From Neurospora intermedia (Eukaryota; Ascomycota; Sordariomycetes; Sordariales; Sordariaceae), in the NCBI GenBank assembly GCA_037102815.1, contig BTPP01000004.1, positions 4,340,001 through 4,404,000 on the forward strand: a stretch of DNA of 64,000 nucleotides, read 5' to 3'. Positions within the stretch are counted from its first letter, which is position 1, and each line of letters starts with the position of its first letter. The notes under the pieces are model-generated. The model was given only the letters and a program-made list of their open reading frames with translations, searched no databases and was not told the DNA's origin. The translations under genes were made by a program, and so were the position numbers. Of the stretch, positions 12,121 to 23,880 are shown in pieces.

Positions 12121-14337
12121 CTAGGTAAAGGTAGTCTCGAGCCATCCCCTCTCAGCTTGACCACATCATCTCAGTCGTCAGTCCAACAAACAGCCCAGTG
12201 GCGTCTTTATATGGGATGATTGGGGCGTGAATTGTGGCCCTATGCGATGAACTTTGACCTCAGCTAGGTACAGAGCATCATCGATCAGCTACACAAACAA
12301 ACTCGAAGCACCATGGCCAGTTTCTCAAAGAAAGACGGGAGTCTCCATTTCCGTCATTCAGATTTTCGGGCTCTACAAGCCGACGAAAGGACCACAGTCT
12401 CGGTCACAGACTCACAGTCACGGTCGGTCCCAGTTGCAGTAACACCCTCCAACTTGGCTTCTCATTACTGTGGCACAGAGCCCCCTTTGTCCGTCCTGTG
12501 CAAACACCGCGTCCTCAGCGACATGGCCCACGAGGCTGCCTAGGTGACTGATGGATCATCATGTTGATTTTATTCGACGGCATTCTTCCGTGGTTGAGAC
12601 TGAGCCAAAACACCTTTGCCCATCAGTTTGCTTCAAAGGGAACAGAAAGACGGCATCCTTTGTTCCAAACTCAGACCATATCTATCATCACTGGCACTCA
12701 GTGTAGACATTTTTGGCTCTGCATGTCCCACACTCATCTCTCTTCTCTCCTCTCTCCTCTTTGAAGTCTCACCATCCGTCGTCAACATTGTCCACGGTGC
12801 TGAGTGTGGACTGTGACGTGCCTGGGCGACTACCACCTGCGCAACCCTTCGTTGCTCCATTGCTTGCTTACATATGTATCCCCCCTGTTGACACAGTAAC
12901 ACCCCCTCCGTTCCTGAGTCAACCTAGAAACCCATCCCCTTGTCCAACAGCCTTTCATCGTTGACGCCGGGCTACCTACCCTTAGCACGGGATCTCCCAA
13001 GGGTACTTACGCGGTGCAGATCGAGACCGTCATCGTTCGTTGTTACCGCTGTCCTTTCGAACAGACGTACTGCGTACATGTTGCTCGGTGGTGTACAAAG
13101 GTACACTAACGCCGAGCACAATGCAGATCAGGGCCTCGCAAAGTTGGTGTAACGGACATTTTGCCCGGCCCCGACAGCTGTTCCATTCCCAATGGTTCCC
13201 CTTTATTGCTGCTGCTGCTGACTTCCACGCCTTCCAAACCAAATCTAGCGCTTCCATGCTGCAGCGGGCGGCCGCCAGGATATCAAGACAGTGTCAGGAA
13301 GAAAAGACCCCGAAGCTGACTGATCAACCCGCTTTCTGGATTGCCAATGATCGACCCGCCTAGTCTACTTTGACATCCCTGCTAGGCAATCTACAGTCTT
13401 GGGTCTTATTCGTCCCTCTCTCTCTCTCTTGAGACGTAGTACTACTTAGGATAGCCTCAAGACCCCCCCTCTTCATCCATTCTTCCCCGTCCCTCAAAGT
13501 GCTGGGCAAGGCACTATCCAATATGCTCTCTTCATAATGTCAGCCTTTCTTTAATCTCCCCAGTTGTCAACTACCCCGGCTTTGCCATATTGCCTCAATA
13601 TATCCTCTCCAGCCTACCCGTTCCTCCATCCGCCCTGGCCCTACAATCCAACCAGTCTGATTGCTTAGCCTTGGAATTGCTCCTTCAACACCTCGGCATT
13701 TCACTTAAGCGCCTTTTACACATAAGCGCCTCGCCCCTGCGTGCCACTGCCATCCGCTTTGGTCTTATTGTCCTCGAATAGACCAGCAACATAGCATTGC
13801 TCGGAGTTGATACGCATAGGCCCGCCTGTATACCAACGCTTTCGGCTACTACAACTGTGGTTTTTGTGCCTCGAGGGACCACCGCGGTGGGCTGTCATCC
13901 TGCTCAACACACTCGAGTGCCACTCGGCTACCTACAGTAGAGACCGCCATCCCACATCCCGCCCCAGCGAAACCTCACACAATTTACCTGTACCTCTACG
14001 CCGGCCTTGTTCTCACTCCTGGAACCCGGAATTCGCCAAGTATACCCACGGCCTTGCATGTAACACCAGGCGCCTGCACTGCTGGCATCTGTCTTGGTTG
14101 GACCTATTGTTCTCCCAATGTAAGACATGCCGCTCATGCTCCATCCCAGAACCCAGTTATCTGGGTTCGTATCGGTTCTTGGTCGGAAGCAAAACCGGCT
14201 CCATCTGCGTTCTTCGCTCTTGCTTCGCTGTTGCCATCTTGCTACACAGCAGCAGCATCATCACCGACCTAGAAGATCCCTTGACTGACACTGCCTACCT
14301 ATAGAACCACAACCACCGTCTTACGCCCTCTTCCTCA

Positions 14338-15786
14338 ATGTCTACTGCTGTCGAGTCTTCTCATCACATTTTTGGTACCACTTATACGCTCAACAACATG
14401 TCTCGATCACTTCACAATCCCTACGAGGCCTACTCCTCAAAGCACGCACACTACATGCCAGAACAGCAATCACATCAGCCGCACTTGTATCGCCAACAGC
14501 AACAACACAGGCTGCCTCCCGTGACTACCATTCTACCCGTCACTGCTCCTGGTCCCGTTTCTTCTTCCTGCGATCCAGTTTACCGAGGCCATAGCGAGAC
14601 TTATTACTCCGACTACCCAACTCCTTCACCAGTGGGACAAACACCTCCTCAACTCCCGATTACCTATAGCGAGGCTCGTTCTTACCATGGGAGGCAACTA
14701 GACGGCCGTCTGTCCCCAGCCTATTCCACTGCCGCCAGTGAAAGGTCAACCGCTGAGTCAACCTACGAGCCTCGTTCAAGGCAGACGAGCAACGGTCATC
14801 AGGCGCATGTTGAGTCATCTTGGCCACCGTTCCACCAGCAGCCCTCACGATTAAGACAGGAGTCATCCAGCCATTTCACCATGGTACGGAAAGCCTCGAC
14901 ACTCGACAACAACCACAGCAGCAACAACTTTCCATCATCCGAGGGGTCACAGACCCCATCCAGCTCCCAGCAAGGCGGTTCCCCAAGGCAGGAATGTCGG
15001 CCCATGAGCATATCCAACCTCATAAGCACCGACAACACCAGAAACAAGCGGAACCCGGTCACCCTACCACCACCACCCTCAGGCAAAAAGACCGATTACC
15101 GAATCTTCGTCCGTCAACAGCCCTTCGCCGCCCGCAGCTGCGGCTTCGGCGAACGGGACCGGCGCGTCATCGACCCGCCACCCATTGTGCAGCTGACCAT
15201 TCACAATGACACACTCTCACGCGAAGAGCACAGCCGGCTCCTGCGGCATCAGTTCAGCGTCATCCACTGCAGCATCTGGGACGAGACGGGCGTCAAGGAC
15301 ATGAGCAGCATGCCCGAGGATTTCCGGCAGCAGCGGCGTTTGATGGGGACACTGGTTGCGTCCCCCTTTTTCGGGTTAGATGAGCACGGCGAGGAGGGCT
15401 GTTTCTTTTGTTTCCCCGACCTGAGCTGTCGCACGCCGGGGACGTTTCGGCTCAAGTTTGCGCTGGTCGTGCTAGACCCCGCGAGGATGATGGCGGGTGA
15501 TAGGAGTAGTATTGTCGCGACGGTGATGAGTGAGCCGTTTCACGTGTATAATGCGAAAGATTTCCCGGGAATGAAGGCGAGTACGCCATTGACAAAGAGA
15601 CTCAAAGGGCAGGGGTGTTTGATCAGTATCAAAAAAGGGAATGAGAAGGGAGGGAACGGAAGTGGGAGTAAAGGCGACAGAGAGGAGGAGAGTGGGGAGG
15701 AAGATGAGGAGGATGCGGATGGGGAAGAGAGCGGGAGGGGAGGAGGGAAAAAGGGGAGGAAAAGGCAGAAGAGGGTGTCTTCGTGA
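14338..15786 (+). CDS. velC: Velvet-family regulator, VelC type
   Basis: Nuclear regulator of the velvet family, whose members bind DNA through an NF-kB-like fold and link development with secondary metabolism. VelC is reported to favour sexual development in Aspergillus nidulans. The gene reads as one exon of 482 residues. The velvet domain covers about residues 253-435. The runs RIFVRQQPFAARSCGFGERD, VIDPPPIVQL, CSIWDETG and EEGCFFCFPDLSCRTPGTFR, with the YNAKDFPGM stretch, fit VelC better than VelB or VosA. The first 250 residues are rich in Gln, Ser and Pro. The last 45 residues are an acidic stretch followed by the basic run KKGRKRQKR, a likely nuclear signal. The start is the first ATG of the frame; Met-21 (MSRSLHNPYEAY) is a possible alternative. 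The gene stands alone after a 9.7-kb gene-poor region, as is common for developmental regulators. Confidence 0.9.
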   Translation: MSTAVESSHHIFGTTYTLNNMSRSLHNPYEAYSSKHAHYMPEQQSHQPHLYRQQQQHRLPPVTTILPVTAPGPVSSSCDPVYRGHSETYYSDYPTPSPVGQTPPQLPITYSEARSYHGRQLDGRLSPAYSTAASERSTAESTYEPRSRQTSNGHQAHVESSWPPFHQQPSRLRQESSSHFTMVRKASTLDNNHSSNNFPSSEGSQTPSSSQQGGSPRQECRPMSISNLISTDNTRNKRNPVTLPPPPSGKKTDYRIFVRQQPFAARSCGFGERDRRVIDPPPIVQLTIHNDTLSREEHSRLLRHQFSVIHCSIWDETGVKDMSSMPEDFRQQRRLMGTLVASPFFGLDEHGEEGCFFCFPDLSCRTPGTFRLKFALVVLDPARMMAGDRSSIVATVMSEPFHVYNAKDFPGMKASTPLTKRLKGQGCLISIKKGNEKGGNGSGSKGDREEESGEEDEEDADGEESGRGGGKKGRKRQKRVSS

Positions 15787-16047
15787 AGGTGTTTTTCGAT
15801 TTTGATAATCGGTTCTTTTCTTCTTTTCTTCCCGGGGTTCACCCATTCTACGGTTCACGGCTCGCTATATACCCATTTTCATTTATTCTACGTCTCGGGC
15901 TATGGTTTCCTAACGAACGCATTTTACCTTCATCAAGAGCGTTCCTGCAAATTGGCGCGTTTGGGTTTTCAGGACATAAGTAAACAATGAGTCATGTTTC
16001 ATACTTAGCCTCTACTTTCTCCTACTACTACCATCAATCACTTCACA

Positions 16048-16118
16048 GCGCCAGTGGTTTAGTGGTAAAATCCATCGTTGCCATCGATGGGCCCCGCGTT
16101 CGATTCGCGGCTGGCGCA
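16048..16118 (+). tRNA. tRNA-Gly(GCC)
   Basis: Intronless cloverleaf of 71 nt. The acceptor stem is GCGCCAG with CTGGCGC, the anticodon loop is TTGCCAT (anticodon GCC), the T loop is TTCGATT, and the discriminator is A. A T4 run at 16123-16126 and a T7 run at 16131-16137 can end transcription. It lies 260 bp past the velC stop, on the same strand. Confidence 0.96.
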
Positions 16119-18168
16119 AATCTTTTGCATTTTTTTGTTTCCTCAACATTTCCCTCCCTCTCCTTAGTCTCTTCCACTTTCTCTTTTCTTTTGTCATTTC
16201 CACTTCAGTGCTCGAACCGGCTTTTTTGGGGGGCGAGGGGAGAGGAAAGAAATAAGGATGAGCTAGCTGATCACGATACCCTAAGGGTTCCTTTTTTTTT
16301 TTTTCCCCATCATGTATCATGGAAGGAAGGTTCCAGAGGAAATGGAACGAATAGGGAAAGAGCAACCAACTACCTTACTTCTGCCATAGACAACAATGGA
16401 AAGCAACAAGGGAACCAGCAAACCAACAAGATTCCGTCAGAGCTTAATCAATGCACACTCCAACCTGTAGCTCATTCCTCCCATGCTATTCTCCAACTAT
16501 ATCAGCAGAAAAGCCAAAAGCTAGTGAAATGTCTACGAAAAGAAAGTATAGTTTTCCCACCACTCCAGCACATATCTCACCGTTCCTCATAGCCCTCGAG
16601 CCGTTCATCACCACCATCACCTCCATGTACTCCTCGAGTTGCACCTCCTCGACCCTCTCTCTCTAACTGACCACGTACCTACCTATTCGCACCCATCTTA
16701 TCAACCTCACGGATAATCCCTGTGCCGCCCCAACTTCCACTTTCCAAATATCAGATTACCAATGCAAAATCCACGCGTCCTCTCCATCACCATCACGGTC
16801 AGTGTCGATAACATAGCGGTCGGTACCTAGATATACTAGTCATAGCAAACAGTTACACAAGCCATCACTCACACTTTACCTATCTCGCCTAACAAACCCA
16901 GCATCTACCTCTACCTCTACCCTATCCTACCCTACCCTATCCTACTTCGGATCCCCAGGACGAGTAGTAGTCTCGAGAGTGTAGCAAGCCCTACCCACAC
17001 AACAGGCGAAGATCAACTCGAGACATTGAAGGAACTAGTCAGCAAAAGCAACGACAACACTGCCCATGTCGAACGAACCTCGGGCTTTTGGGTGATGTCC
17101 TACAGTGCAGTGGCCATGTATCGATGTATCGATGTACACAGTAGAATAGGGAGAGCGCGGCTCGGAGAAAAACAACGGACTTGTACCTCTATACCCTGGA
17201 GATCATAAGATCGAGGGAAGGGAGAGAGAGGTGAGACATGATGCCTTCGGTTCGAAAGGTGTTTGGGTTGGGGCGACAGAAGTCAATACCGTGTATGAAC
17301 AGAGTGACTGGTGTGAGAAGAGTGATTAGCGTTATTAGACCTGAGTGACTTGGAGTTATGTTTTGATTGGGAACTAACCTAATTCTATCGAATCCGAATG
17401 AAAAGATTAAGTTGGGCTTGGGATAAAAGGAAGGAGTGATGAAGGGAGGTGTAAGTACCTAGGTAAGTAAATAGGTAGCTAGGGAGGTAGGGAGGTAACT
17501 GAAGTAACTTGGCAGTTGGGCAACTGGGTAGCCGGGTAACTGACTAGCTAGGTAACTGGATAAGTAGCAAGGCTGTATAGTCAACGAAGCATATATCCGA
17601 ACTCAAAAAGACCTCGCGAGGTTGACAAGATCCTACGGGCCTGTTTGACTCAATCGCCCACAAAGCATCATGATCGCAAACATTTGGAGTAGCATAACGG
17701 GGTCTGGTGGTGATCATATGCCAGAACCGAGTAGATATTTCTCAAAGTGAAATGCATATTTGATTTGAATCATGCTCCAACTCCCCTTTCACATGTCTCC
17801 ATAGTCTTGATCGAAAGAGGTAGTTGTGGCCAATAAGCAGCTGTGACAGAATAAGAAAGTGGACTGGAACCTACGTAGTAGCTTCCCTAGTAGACAATAA
17901 TCCCAATAAGCGACTTCCGTAGACAAGCTGTGCCTGACATGGGACGCTACCAGCCACTTCTCTGGCCAAGATCTATTATGTCTTGTCCGTCCGAGGGCTC
18001 TTGTTTGTCTATCTGTCACTTCCTTGAGCTGCCGATAGCCCGATGCTAATTATTCGACATAGCTTTTAAGAAGATGGTATCAACTATGCTTTGTATTTCG
18101 TGTCTTCCGTCCCTAAAGAGCCAACAGTCGTTTGTCTCCCTGATTACGCCGGGGCAAACTTTGATGTT
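16119..18168. other. Intergenic stretch, tRNA-Gly to 18.2-kb gene
   Basis: Two kilobases without a supportable gene. It holds CTAC/GGTA-type microsatellites (around 16675-16690, 16910-16945 and 17455-17560) and otherwise mixed sequence. The last few hundred bases are probably the 3' region of the minus-strand gene that ends at 18169. Confidence 0.55.
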
Positions 18169-19653
18169 CTAGTAGTTCGGCTTGGGATCAGCAAACATTG
18201 GGCCGCTGTTCTTCTGCAACTCATCATACACCGATTTCCCCTTGCCTGAGAGCTCAGCCCATTCCTTGGCAGCCAGCTTATACGTCTCCCTCTCCATCTT
18301 GGAAAGCCCGGGCTCGTGCAATCTCGTCTTGCAAAGGCGCTCCAGCTTTCCCGCCGCCTTCTCATCGCCGCCTTGCGCCGCTCTCTTGAATCGTAGCTCC
18401 GCCTCCTCATTCAAGAGCCGCACAGCCCCAGCCAGAGTCTCCTCCATAATATCTCCACCATTGTAAAAGTCGATAAAGGCATTCGACAACTGGAGCACCT
18501 CTTCTTCCCCCTCTTCCCCCTCGGTCTTGATAAATTCATTGAGCTTCTCAGCCTCCATCTGCATCAGAACCGCAAGCGCATAATGTCCTTGCTCCACATC
18601 CAGCTCGTCGGCCGCGATCCGCAGCTCCTCAGCGGCTTCGTGGATCTCCCCCATCATCGACAGCGCCATCCCCTTCCTGACGCGGTACATGCCCTCCCAC
18701 GTCCAGAGCGGCGCGCGCGCAGGTCTCTTGTCCAGCGGCAACAACTTTTCGAGCATCAGTCGCCTACGCAGTGCGTACGCGCTGGTCTCTTTGCGAACCA
18801 CCAAGCCCAGCATCGTCTCCTTCAGGTCACTGAAGAAGCTCAGGGTCTTGACCAGGAACGGAAGCCTCTCACTCTTGCCGCCTTCCAAGGCGTGGGAAAC
18901 AAGGGGCTCAACCTTGTACCTGCCCGGACTCCGCTTGTAGCCCTCCATGGCCTTGTTCAGGTACATCAGCGCGATCTCGGGCTTTTTGGGGTCCCACAGC
19001 TCGACGGCCTTCCAGGTGCAGGCGTTGGCGTCGTTCTTGTTCAGCAGCTCCTGGTACTTGGTCTGGATGTAGCGGTACGTCTCGCTCTTGGGGTCGCGGC
19101 GACGGGCGATCGCCTCAAAGTAGCGGTACATGGTCAGAATGGCAGGCGGGTAGTTGAGCGTGGACAGCATGTGCAGGATGTGCATGCCCATCTGCCAGAA
19201 GGCCGGCACCTCGAAGTGCGGGTGAACGAGCAGGAAGGCGCAGTAGTAGAGACGCGAGATGGGGAAGTAATCCTCGCGCATCATGCGCGTCTTCCATGTC
19301 GACTCGTGCTTGACGGCCACGACCATGTAGGCGAGGACAGTCTCGAGGCAATCTTGCGCTCTCAGGTTGGGCGTCTGGAGATGGTGGACGAGGTACTCCC
19401 ATTGTTCGAGGGTGGGACCTTGGTACTCTTCGAAATAGCGACCCGTTTCAGCTCTTCTCCGCTGCATTTTGGCGGCTTTGGCATAGGGACGTCGTTGCTG
19501 TGATGTCGCTTGGCCATGGCTACTTGGCGAGCTCCATGATGATAATTGGGGAGATGGTATCGACGGCCGTACATGATGAAGCGCAACCGGCGACACTGGC
19601 TGTAGGGATGAAAGGCGACATGTTTGCCGCACCAGAGCCCGGGATCTGTGCAT
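18169..19653 (-). CDS. Probable mitochondrial helical-repeat protein, function unknown
   Basis: One exon of 494 residues. I do not recognise a named family. The start is the first ATG of the frame (19653), giving MHRSRALVRQTCRLSSLQP. That stretch is rich in Arg and Ser and free of acid residues, typical of a mitochondrial targeting signal. The rest is largely helical. The part near RRLMLEKLLP, MGEIHEAAEELRIAADEL and FKRAAQGGDEKAAGKLERL looks like TPR or Sel1-type helical hairpins, which usually bind other proteins. It is divergent from utp16, with 730 bp between the two starts. A role in mitochondrial ribosome or respiratory-complex assembly would fit but is a guess. Confidence 0.8.
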   Translation of the reverse strand: MHRSRALVRQTCRLSSLQPVSPVALHHVRPSIPSPQLSSWSSPSSHGQATSQQRRPYAKAAKMQRRRAETGRYFEEYQGPTLEQWEYLVHHLQTPNLRAQDCLETVLAYMVVAVKHESTWKTRMMREDYFPISRLYYCAFLLVHPHFEVPAFWQMGMHILHMLSTLNYPPAILTMYRYFEAIARRRDPKSETYRYIQTKYQELLNKNDANACTWKAVELWDPKKPEIALMYLNKAMEGYKRSPGRYKVEPLVSHALEGGKSERLPFLVKTLSFFSDLKETMLGLVVRKETSAYALRRRLMLEKLLPLDKRPARAPLWTWEGMYRVRKGMALSMMGEIHEAAEELRIAADELDVEQGHYALAVLMQMEAEKLNEFIKTEGEEGEEEVLQLSNAFIDFYNGGDIMEETLAGAVRLLNEEAELRFKRAAQGGDEKAAGKLERLCKTRLHEPGLSKMERETYKLAAKEWAELSGKGKSVYDELQKNSGPMFADPKPNY

Positions 19654-20383
19654 GACTGGTTGTAAAGGGGTTGTGAGCCTGGAGCCCACTTCGACCAAGG
19701 TGAGTTGAAGAAGATAATGGAAGTGAGGTTGAGGAAGTGTGGTGGAGAATATGTCCTGGCACTGTTGATGTTCGGGTACCCAGCTGTTAGTTTATCCGGT
19801 AGTACCGTACCTTGCCTCTTAGAGATGCTTTGCTTTGGTCTACAGACTCAACATAAGGAGGGTTTCGAATTATAACGGTAAGTTGGATAGTTCAATAATT
19901 TGTGACCGTGAGAGATATGGAAAGATGCTATTTCTGCCATCTCGAACAATTGTCAGTACCCTGTCATAACAATGAAGTACAGCGAGGCCGGTAGCGCTGC
20001 GAGCGAAATTGTTAGTGCTCCTGAACGTTGGATTTCATGTTGTTTACACCTCCGCAGGGGGGTGTGCTAAATACAAGAAGTGGGTCAAGAACCGCAGAAA
20101 TACCGGAATTGAACCAATCAGAAAACCCGGCGATTGCCTGCCCCAGTTGCCAGACCCTGGTCGGCCAAAAAAAGTGTGAATTGGAGAAAGTTCAAACCTT
20201 CGAATTGCGAACCCTTTTGGTCCCTTCACATGAGATTCCCGTCCCGTCTTCATATCGCCTCATCCAAATTCCTCAATCTTTGGTTTTCCCAAGAACTGAA
20301 ATATTAGTTCACATTCAGTTCTTCACAAGAAAATTGGTTTTTCGAAAAACTATTGAAAAACCTTGCCACGGCGCATCATCGAA
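19654..20383. promoter_or_regulatory. Divergent promoter, 18.2-kb gene and utp16
   Basis: 730 bp between two divergent starts. It must carry both promoters. No clear TATA box or known site is visible. Confidence 0.5.
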
Positions 20384-21497
20384 ATGGCACCAAGGACTCG
20401 AGGCCAGGTAGCAAGGGAGAACTCCCCCGAAAAGGCTGCTGCTGCCACTCCCGCAAAGGCACCTCGTGCAACAAAGGCTGCGGCCAAGAAGAACACCCCC
20501 AGGAAGACTGCCTTGAAGAGGGCCGCTGAGATTGTAGAGACTGAGCAGGCCGAGGAGGTTGAGAGCACAGTTCAGACACCCTTGAAGGAGTCATCGACAG
20601 AATCATCCGTCTCGGCCAGGAGGATCAAACATGTCGAGATCGAGATCCCCATTCCCACATCAACCACCAAGGCCCAGGATCCTGATACAACAATGGAGGG
20701 AGAATCGCAACTGTTCCAGACCCCGACTGAGCAGCCGCGGGGAAAGCGCATCACGTTCGATGACAGTGAGCAGGAGGAGTTTGTCACGCCAAGAGAAGCA
20801 CCGGATGTCAACCCGTTGGAAGAGAGGCTGAATGAGAAGAAGGAACAGCAGGGGCAAAGTGAGGAAGATTCGGAAGAGGAGGACAGTGATGATGAAGCTC
20901 CTGAGGCGGTCTCTACCCATGCGGCTCAGGCCAAGTCTTTGGAGGCTGAGAAGGCTGCTCAAAAAGCTGCCGAGCAGTAAGTCACAATGCGGAACCGTGA
21001 AACATGACACGCGCTTCAAGCATGATTCTGACAACTACTACAGGCAAGCTGCTGCGGAGAAGAAGAGACGCCAAGAGCGCGATGCCATTCTCAAGGAGCA
21101 AGCAAAGTCCAAGAAGCGCGCCGTCAAGAAGGTTGAGCAATCGAGCGAGGATGAAGCCGAGTCAGAGCCTGAAGAGGATGCTGCGGCAGCATTGGCTGAG
21201 AAGAGGAAGCGGGAGATCCCGAAACTGCTCCCCCTTGAACTTTTGGAGTCTGACGACGAAGATGACGAGGCTCCCCGGAGGTCAGATTCAACCGAAGGAG
21301 CCAAGAGAAGAAAGGTTGTCCGTGAGGCCAAGGGTCCCAAGGACGAGAAGGTCGGTTCGACAGTGTTCAGAGTTGTGCCGAACAACACAAACCAGAGCCT
21401 GGCGCCCAAGGTGAAGAGGCAAGCGTTGAACCTCAAGGAGACCCTCCTGCTCCGAAACAGGAAGCCGCAAGTAAAGGGCGGGTTTTTCAGGCGGTAA
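20384..21497 (+). CDS. utp16: U3 snoRNA-associated protein Utp16 (Bud21 family)
   Basis: Component of the small-subunit processome, which binds U3 snoRNA and acts in the nucleolus to cut the 18S rRNA precursor. Two exons, 20384-20976 and 21044-21497, joined across a 67-nt intron (gtaagt...tacag), give 348 residues. The first half is low-complexity and charged, with many Lys/Ala and Glu/Asp runs. The conserved part begins in the coiled coil around QAAAEKKRRQERD and ends with the motif KREIPKLLPLELLES, followed by a basic tail ending LLRNRKPQVKGGFFRR, which is typical of the family. The start at MAPRTRG is the only ATG with a good context (gaaATGg). Confidence 0.85.
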
Positions 21498-22314
21498 TGT
21501 GCAGATCGTGAGGGAGAACCGAGGAAGTGAAAGGACGAGGCGGACAATTTACACGTGTACACGATACTATCTCATTGCGCTGGTGATCAACAAATACCTA
21601 GCTCACCCCAGAGCCGAACGGACGAGCGGACAGGAAGTTGACACAACAAGCACTCCAGCGTCATTAGTCGGACGCAGGTACAGCGATCCACAACTGGATG
21701 GAGATATGACGACACACAAGGGTCCTAGTTAATGATACCAAATCAGCCAAAAGTAAACACACCTACCTTTAGCCGAGTCCCGTCTTCTTGAGAATTGTTT
21801 CGTGAAAGTGGTGTCATTTGCTTCTGAATGAAAAGCATTATGAGATATGCTGAGAAGTGGTGTCATATGATGTAGTCTAGAGGAGGACTTGCAGCTTGGA
21901 ACCACCATTGACAATCGGACCTTCTCGCAACTGGATCCCACCCGCCAAGCAACCATTCACACGAAAACCTCGAGGAACGACAACCAGCTCCGGGTCGGGA
22001 ATCGCAATGTGTGACAGGCTCAGTCACTCCGTCTGGTGCCCCGAACTAGGTCTGCAGATGATAATCCACTTTTACGTCTGATGCCTCCGCCCTAGTGTAG
22101 TAGCTAGTGTTCAGAGTCCCGACCACCCCTCCTCCAGCGGTACACTACATAGAGGTACCCTATCCCCACTTCGTCCTGTCCCATCTCGAGCTCTGTTTCC
22201 AACTTCCACTCCAACAACAACAACATCATCACAACTTTGCCATCTGCCTCTGCTTCTAGCAACCCCCTAGATACCCCTTTTTTTTAGTACTACTAAACAA
22301 ACAAATCGCCCAAA
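21498..22314. promoter_or_regulatory. utp16 3' region and tpi promoter
   Basis: About 800 bp. The second half is the promoter of the isomerase gene. A copy of the palindromic module, TACACTACAT then AGAGGTACCC, lies at 22140-22160, about 155 bp upstream of the ATG. The 100 bp before the ATG are CT- and CAA-rich, as in many strongly expressed fungal genes. Confidence 0.5.
22140..22160. repeat. Palindromic module half copy upstream of tpi
   Basis: GTACACTACATAGAGGTACCC. It matches the right half of the module at 11316-11340. CTAGTGTAGTAGCTAGTGT lies just upstream at about 22092-22110. Confidence 0.45.
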
Positions 22315-23349
22315 ATGGCTCGCAAGTTCTTCGTCGGCGGCAACTTCAAGATGTGCGTTAATTCTCATCCCAGAGCTGAGGGGAGCTCTCCCCAACACTT
22401 TTACCCCGCCATTACCATTATTATCGCACCCCGTCATATGCCACCCAAACCCCGCGGTAATGACTCGGTCAGCCAACTAAACAAACCCCAATTTCTAGGA
22501 ACGGGACCCGTAAGGATCTCAAGGCCATCGTTGACAACCTTAACAACGCCCAATTGGACCCTAATGCCGGTATGTCTGCAACGCCAGAAAAAAAACGTGA
22601 TGGAATCAGCAATACAATGCTTCGAGCAAATGCTGACCAGAACATGAATAGAGGTCGTGATTGCCCCTCCCGCCCTCTACCTTGACTTCGTCAAGCAGAA
22701 CCTCCAGAAGCCCAACGTTGAGGTTGCCGCCCAGAACGTCTTCAACAAGCCCAACGGCGCCTTCACCGGCGAGATCAGCGCCACGCAGCTCTTGGATCTC
22801 GGCGTCAAGTGGGTCATTCTCGGCCACTCTGAGCGCCGCAACGAGCTCGGCGAGTCGGACGAGTTCATTGCCTCCAAGACCAAGTACGCCCTCGACAACG
22901 GCATCTCGGTCATCTGGTGCTGCGGCGAGTCCAAGGACACGCGCCAGGCCGGCGAGACCATCAAGTTCGTCGAGAACCAGCTCGCCGCTCTGGCCAAGGA
23001 GATCAACGACTGGAAGAACGTTGTTATCGCCTACGAGCCCATCTGGGCCATTGGTACCGGCCTCGTCGCCACCAAGGAGCAGGCCCAGGAGGTGCACGCC
23101 GCCATCCGCAGCTGGCTCAAGCAGAACGTCAGCGACAAGGTTGCTGAGGAGACTCGCATCCTCTACGGTGGCTCTGTCAACGCCAAGAACTGCAAGGACC
23201 TTGCCAAGGAGCAGGACATTGACGGTTTCCTTGTTGGCGGTGCCAGCTTGAAGCCCGAGTGTAAGTACCTGCCATTGTTGCAACGAGAGGAAGAAAGATG
23301 GCTAACATGACATGATGCAGTCGTCGACATTATCAACGCCAACCTGTAG
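22315..23349 (+). CDS. tpi1: Triosephosphate isomerase
   Basis: Interconverts dihydroxyacetone phosphate and glyceraldehyde 3-phosphate in glycolysis and gluconeogenesis, as a cytosolic dimer. Four exons, 22315-22352, 22499-22569, 22652-23260 and 23321-23349, give 248 residues, exactly the usual length. Visible active-site parts are GGNFKMNG with the substrate-binding Asn and Lys near residues 10-12, LGHSERR with the electrophilic His, AYEPIWAIGTG with the catalytic Glu followed by the flexible lid, and YGGSV near the phosphate site. The start has the strong context caaaATGGC. It is convergent with the mL43 gene, and the two stops are 530 bp apart. Codon choice is strongly biased to C-ending codons, as expected for a highly expressed enzyme. 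Confidence 0.98.
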
Positions 23350-23880
23350 ATTACTTGTCCATAAAAGTTATAGCTTTGTAACAGCCGCACTTATATAGGC
23401 TGGGAAATGGTGTTGAGGACACGGCGAAAATATAAAAAAGTTAAATGTCCTGATTTTGTTCGGTCTGGGATTGAAGACCGTAGTTTTGCTTCCTGTAGCC
23501 CGTTTATGACTTTTGTGACACCAGACACCGCAATTCTGCGGCTCCTCCATTCGCTCTTGGATGTTTATCCCAAGTTCCAATATCAACAGTCGACCACCCG
23601 GCAGCACAGAATAATGTCTGATGCTTGGAAAACAGAACCTATCAAGAGATATCTGGAAGGACTGGATCACAACCATGTAGCCAAGCCAAAACCCTTGATA
23701 CATCTAGAAACCCTTTTCATGTCCTTGATTCATATTCATACATTCAACATGGTATATACAATCCACCTGGTACTGAACCGAGCCAACACCAGCCGAGCAC
23801 CAGTCCAGCACCAATCCATCCAGCACCTGCACCAGCACCAGTCCCAGCACCAGCACCTGCTCCTCCCTTTTTTTCCCGCT
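23350..23880. other. Convergent 3' region, tpi and mL43
   Basis: Shared 3' region of two convergent genes. A CCAGCA-type imperfect repeat runs through about 23797-23860. No gene is seen. Confidence 0.5.

Larger units (their letters stand above)
4649..14337. other. Gene-poor region upstream of velC
   Basis: About 9.7 kb with no gene I can support. All open frames are short, many lack an ATG, and they overlap on both strands. The stretch holds several CTAC/GGTA microsatellites, two copies of the TAGTGTACACTA plus AGAGGTAGGTAC module (11316-11340 and 11462-11487), and mixed-sequence DNA that is not AT-rich. The last 1-1.5 kb probably carries the promoter and a long 5' leader of velC. Non-coding transcripts are possible but cannot be seen from sequence alone. 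Confidence 0.55.

Noticed and set aside
4649-14337. Search for transposon relics or RIP-mutated repeats in the largest gap
   Set aside because: No terminal repeats, no transposase or reverse-transcriptase motifs and no strong AT-rich, TA-rich stretch were seen.
15987-16592. 201-codon plus-strand frame
   Set aside because: It runs straight through the tRNA-Gly gene, so it cannot be a normal coding region.
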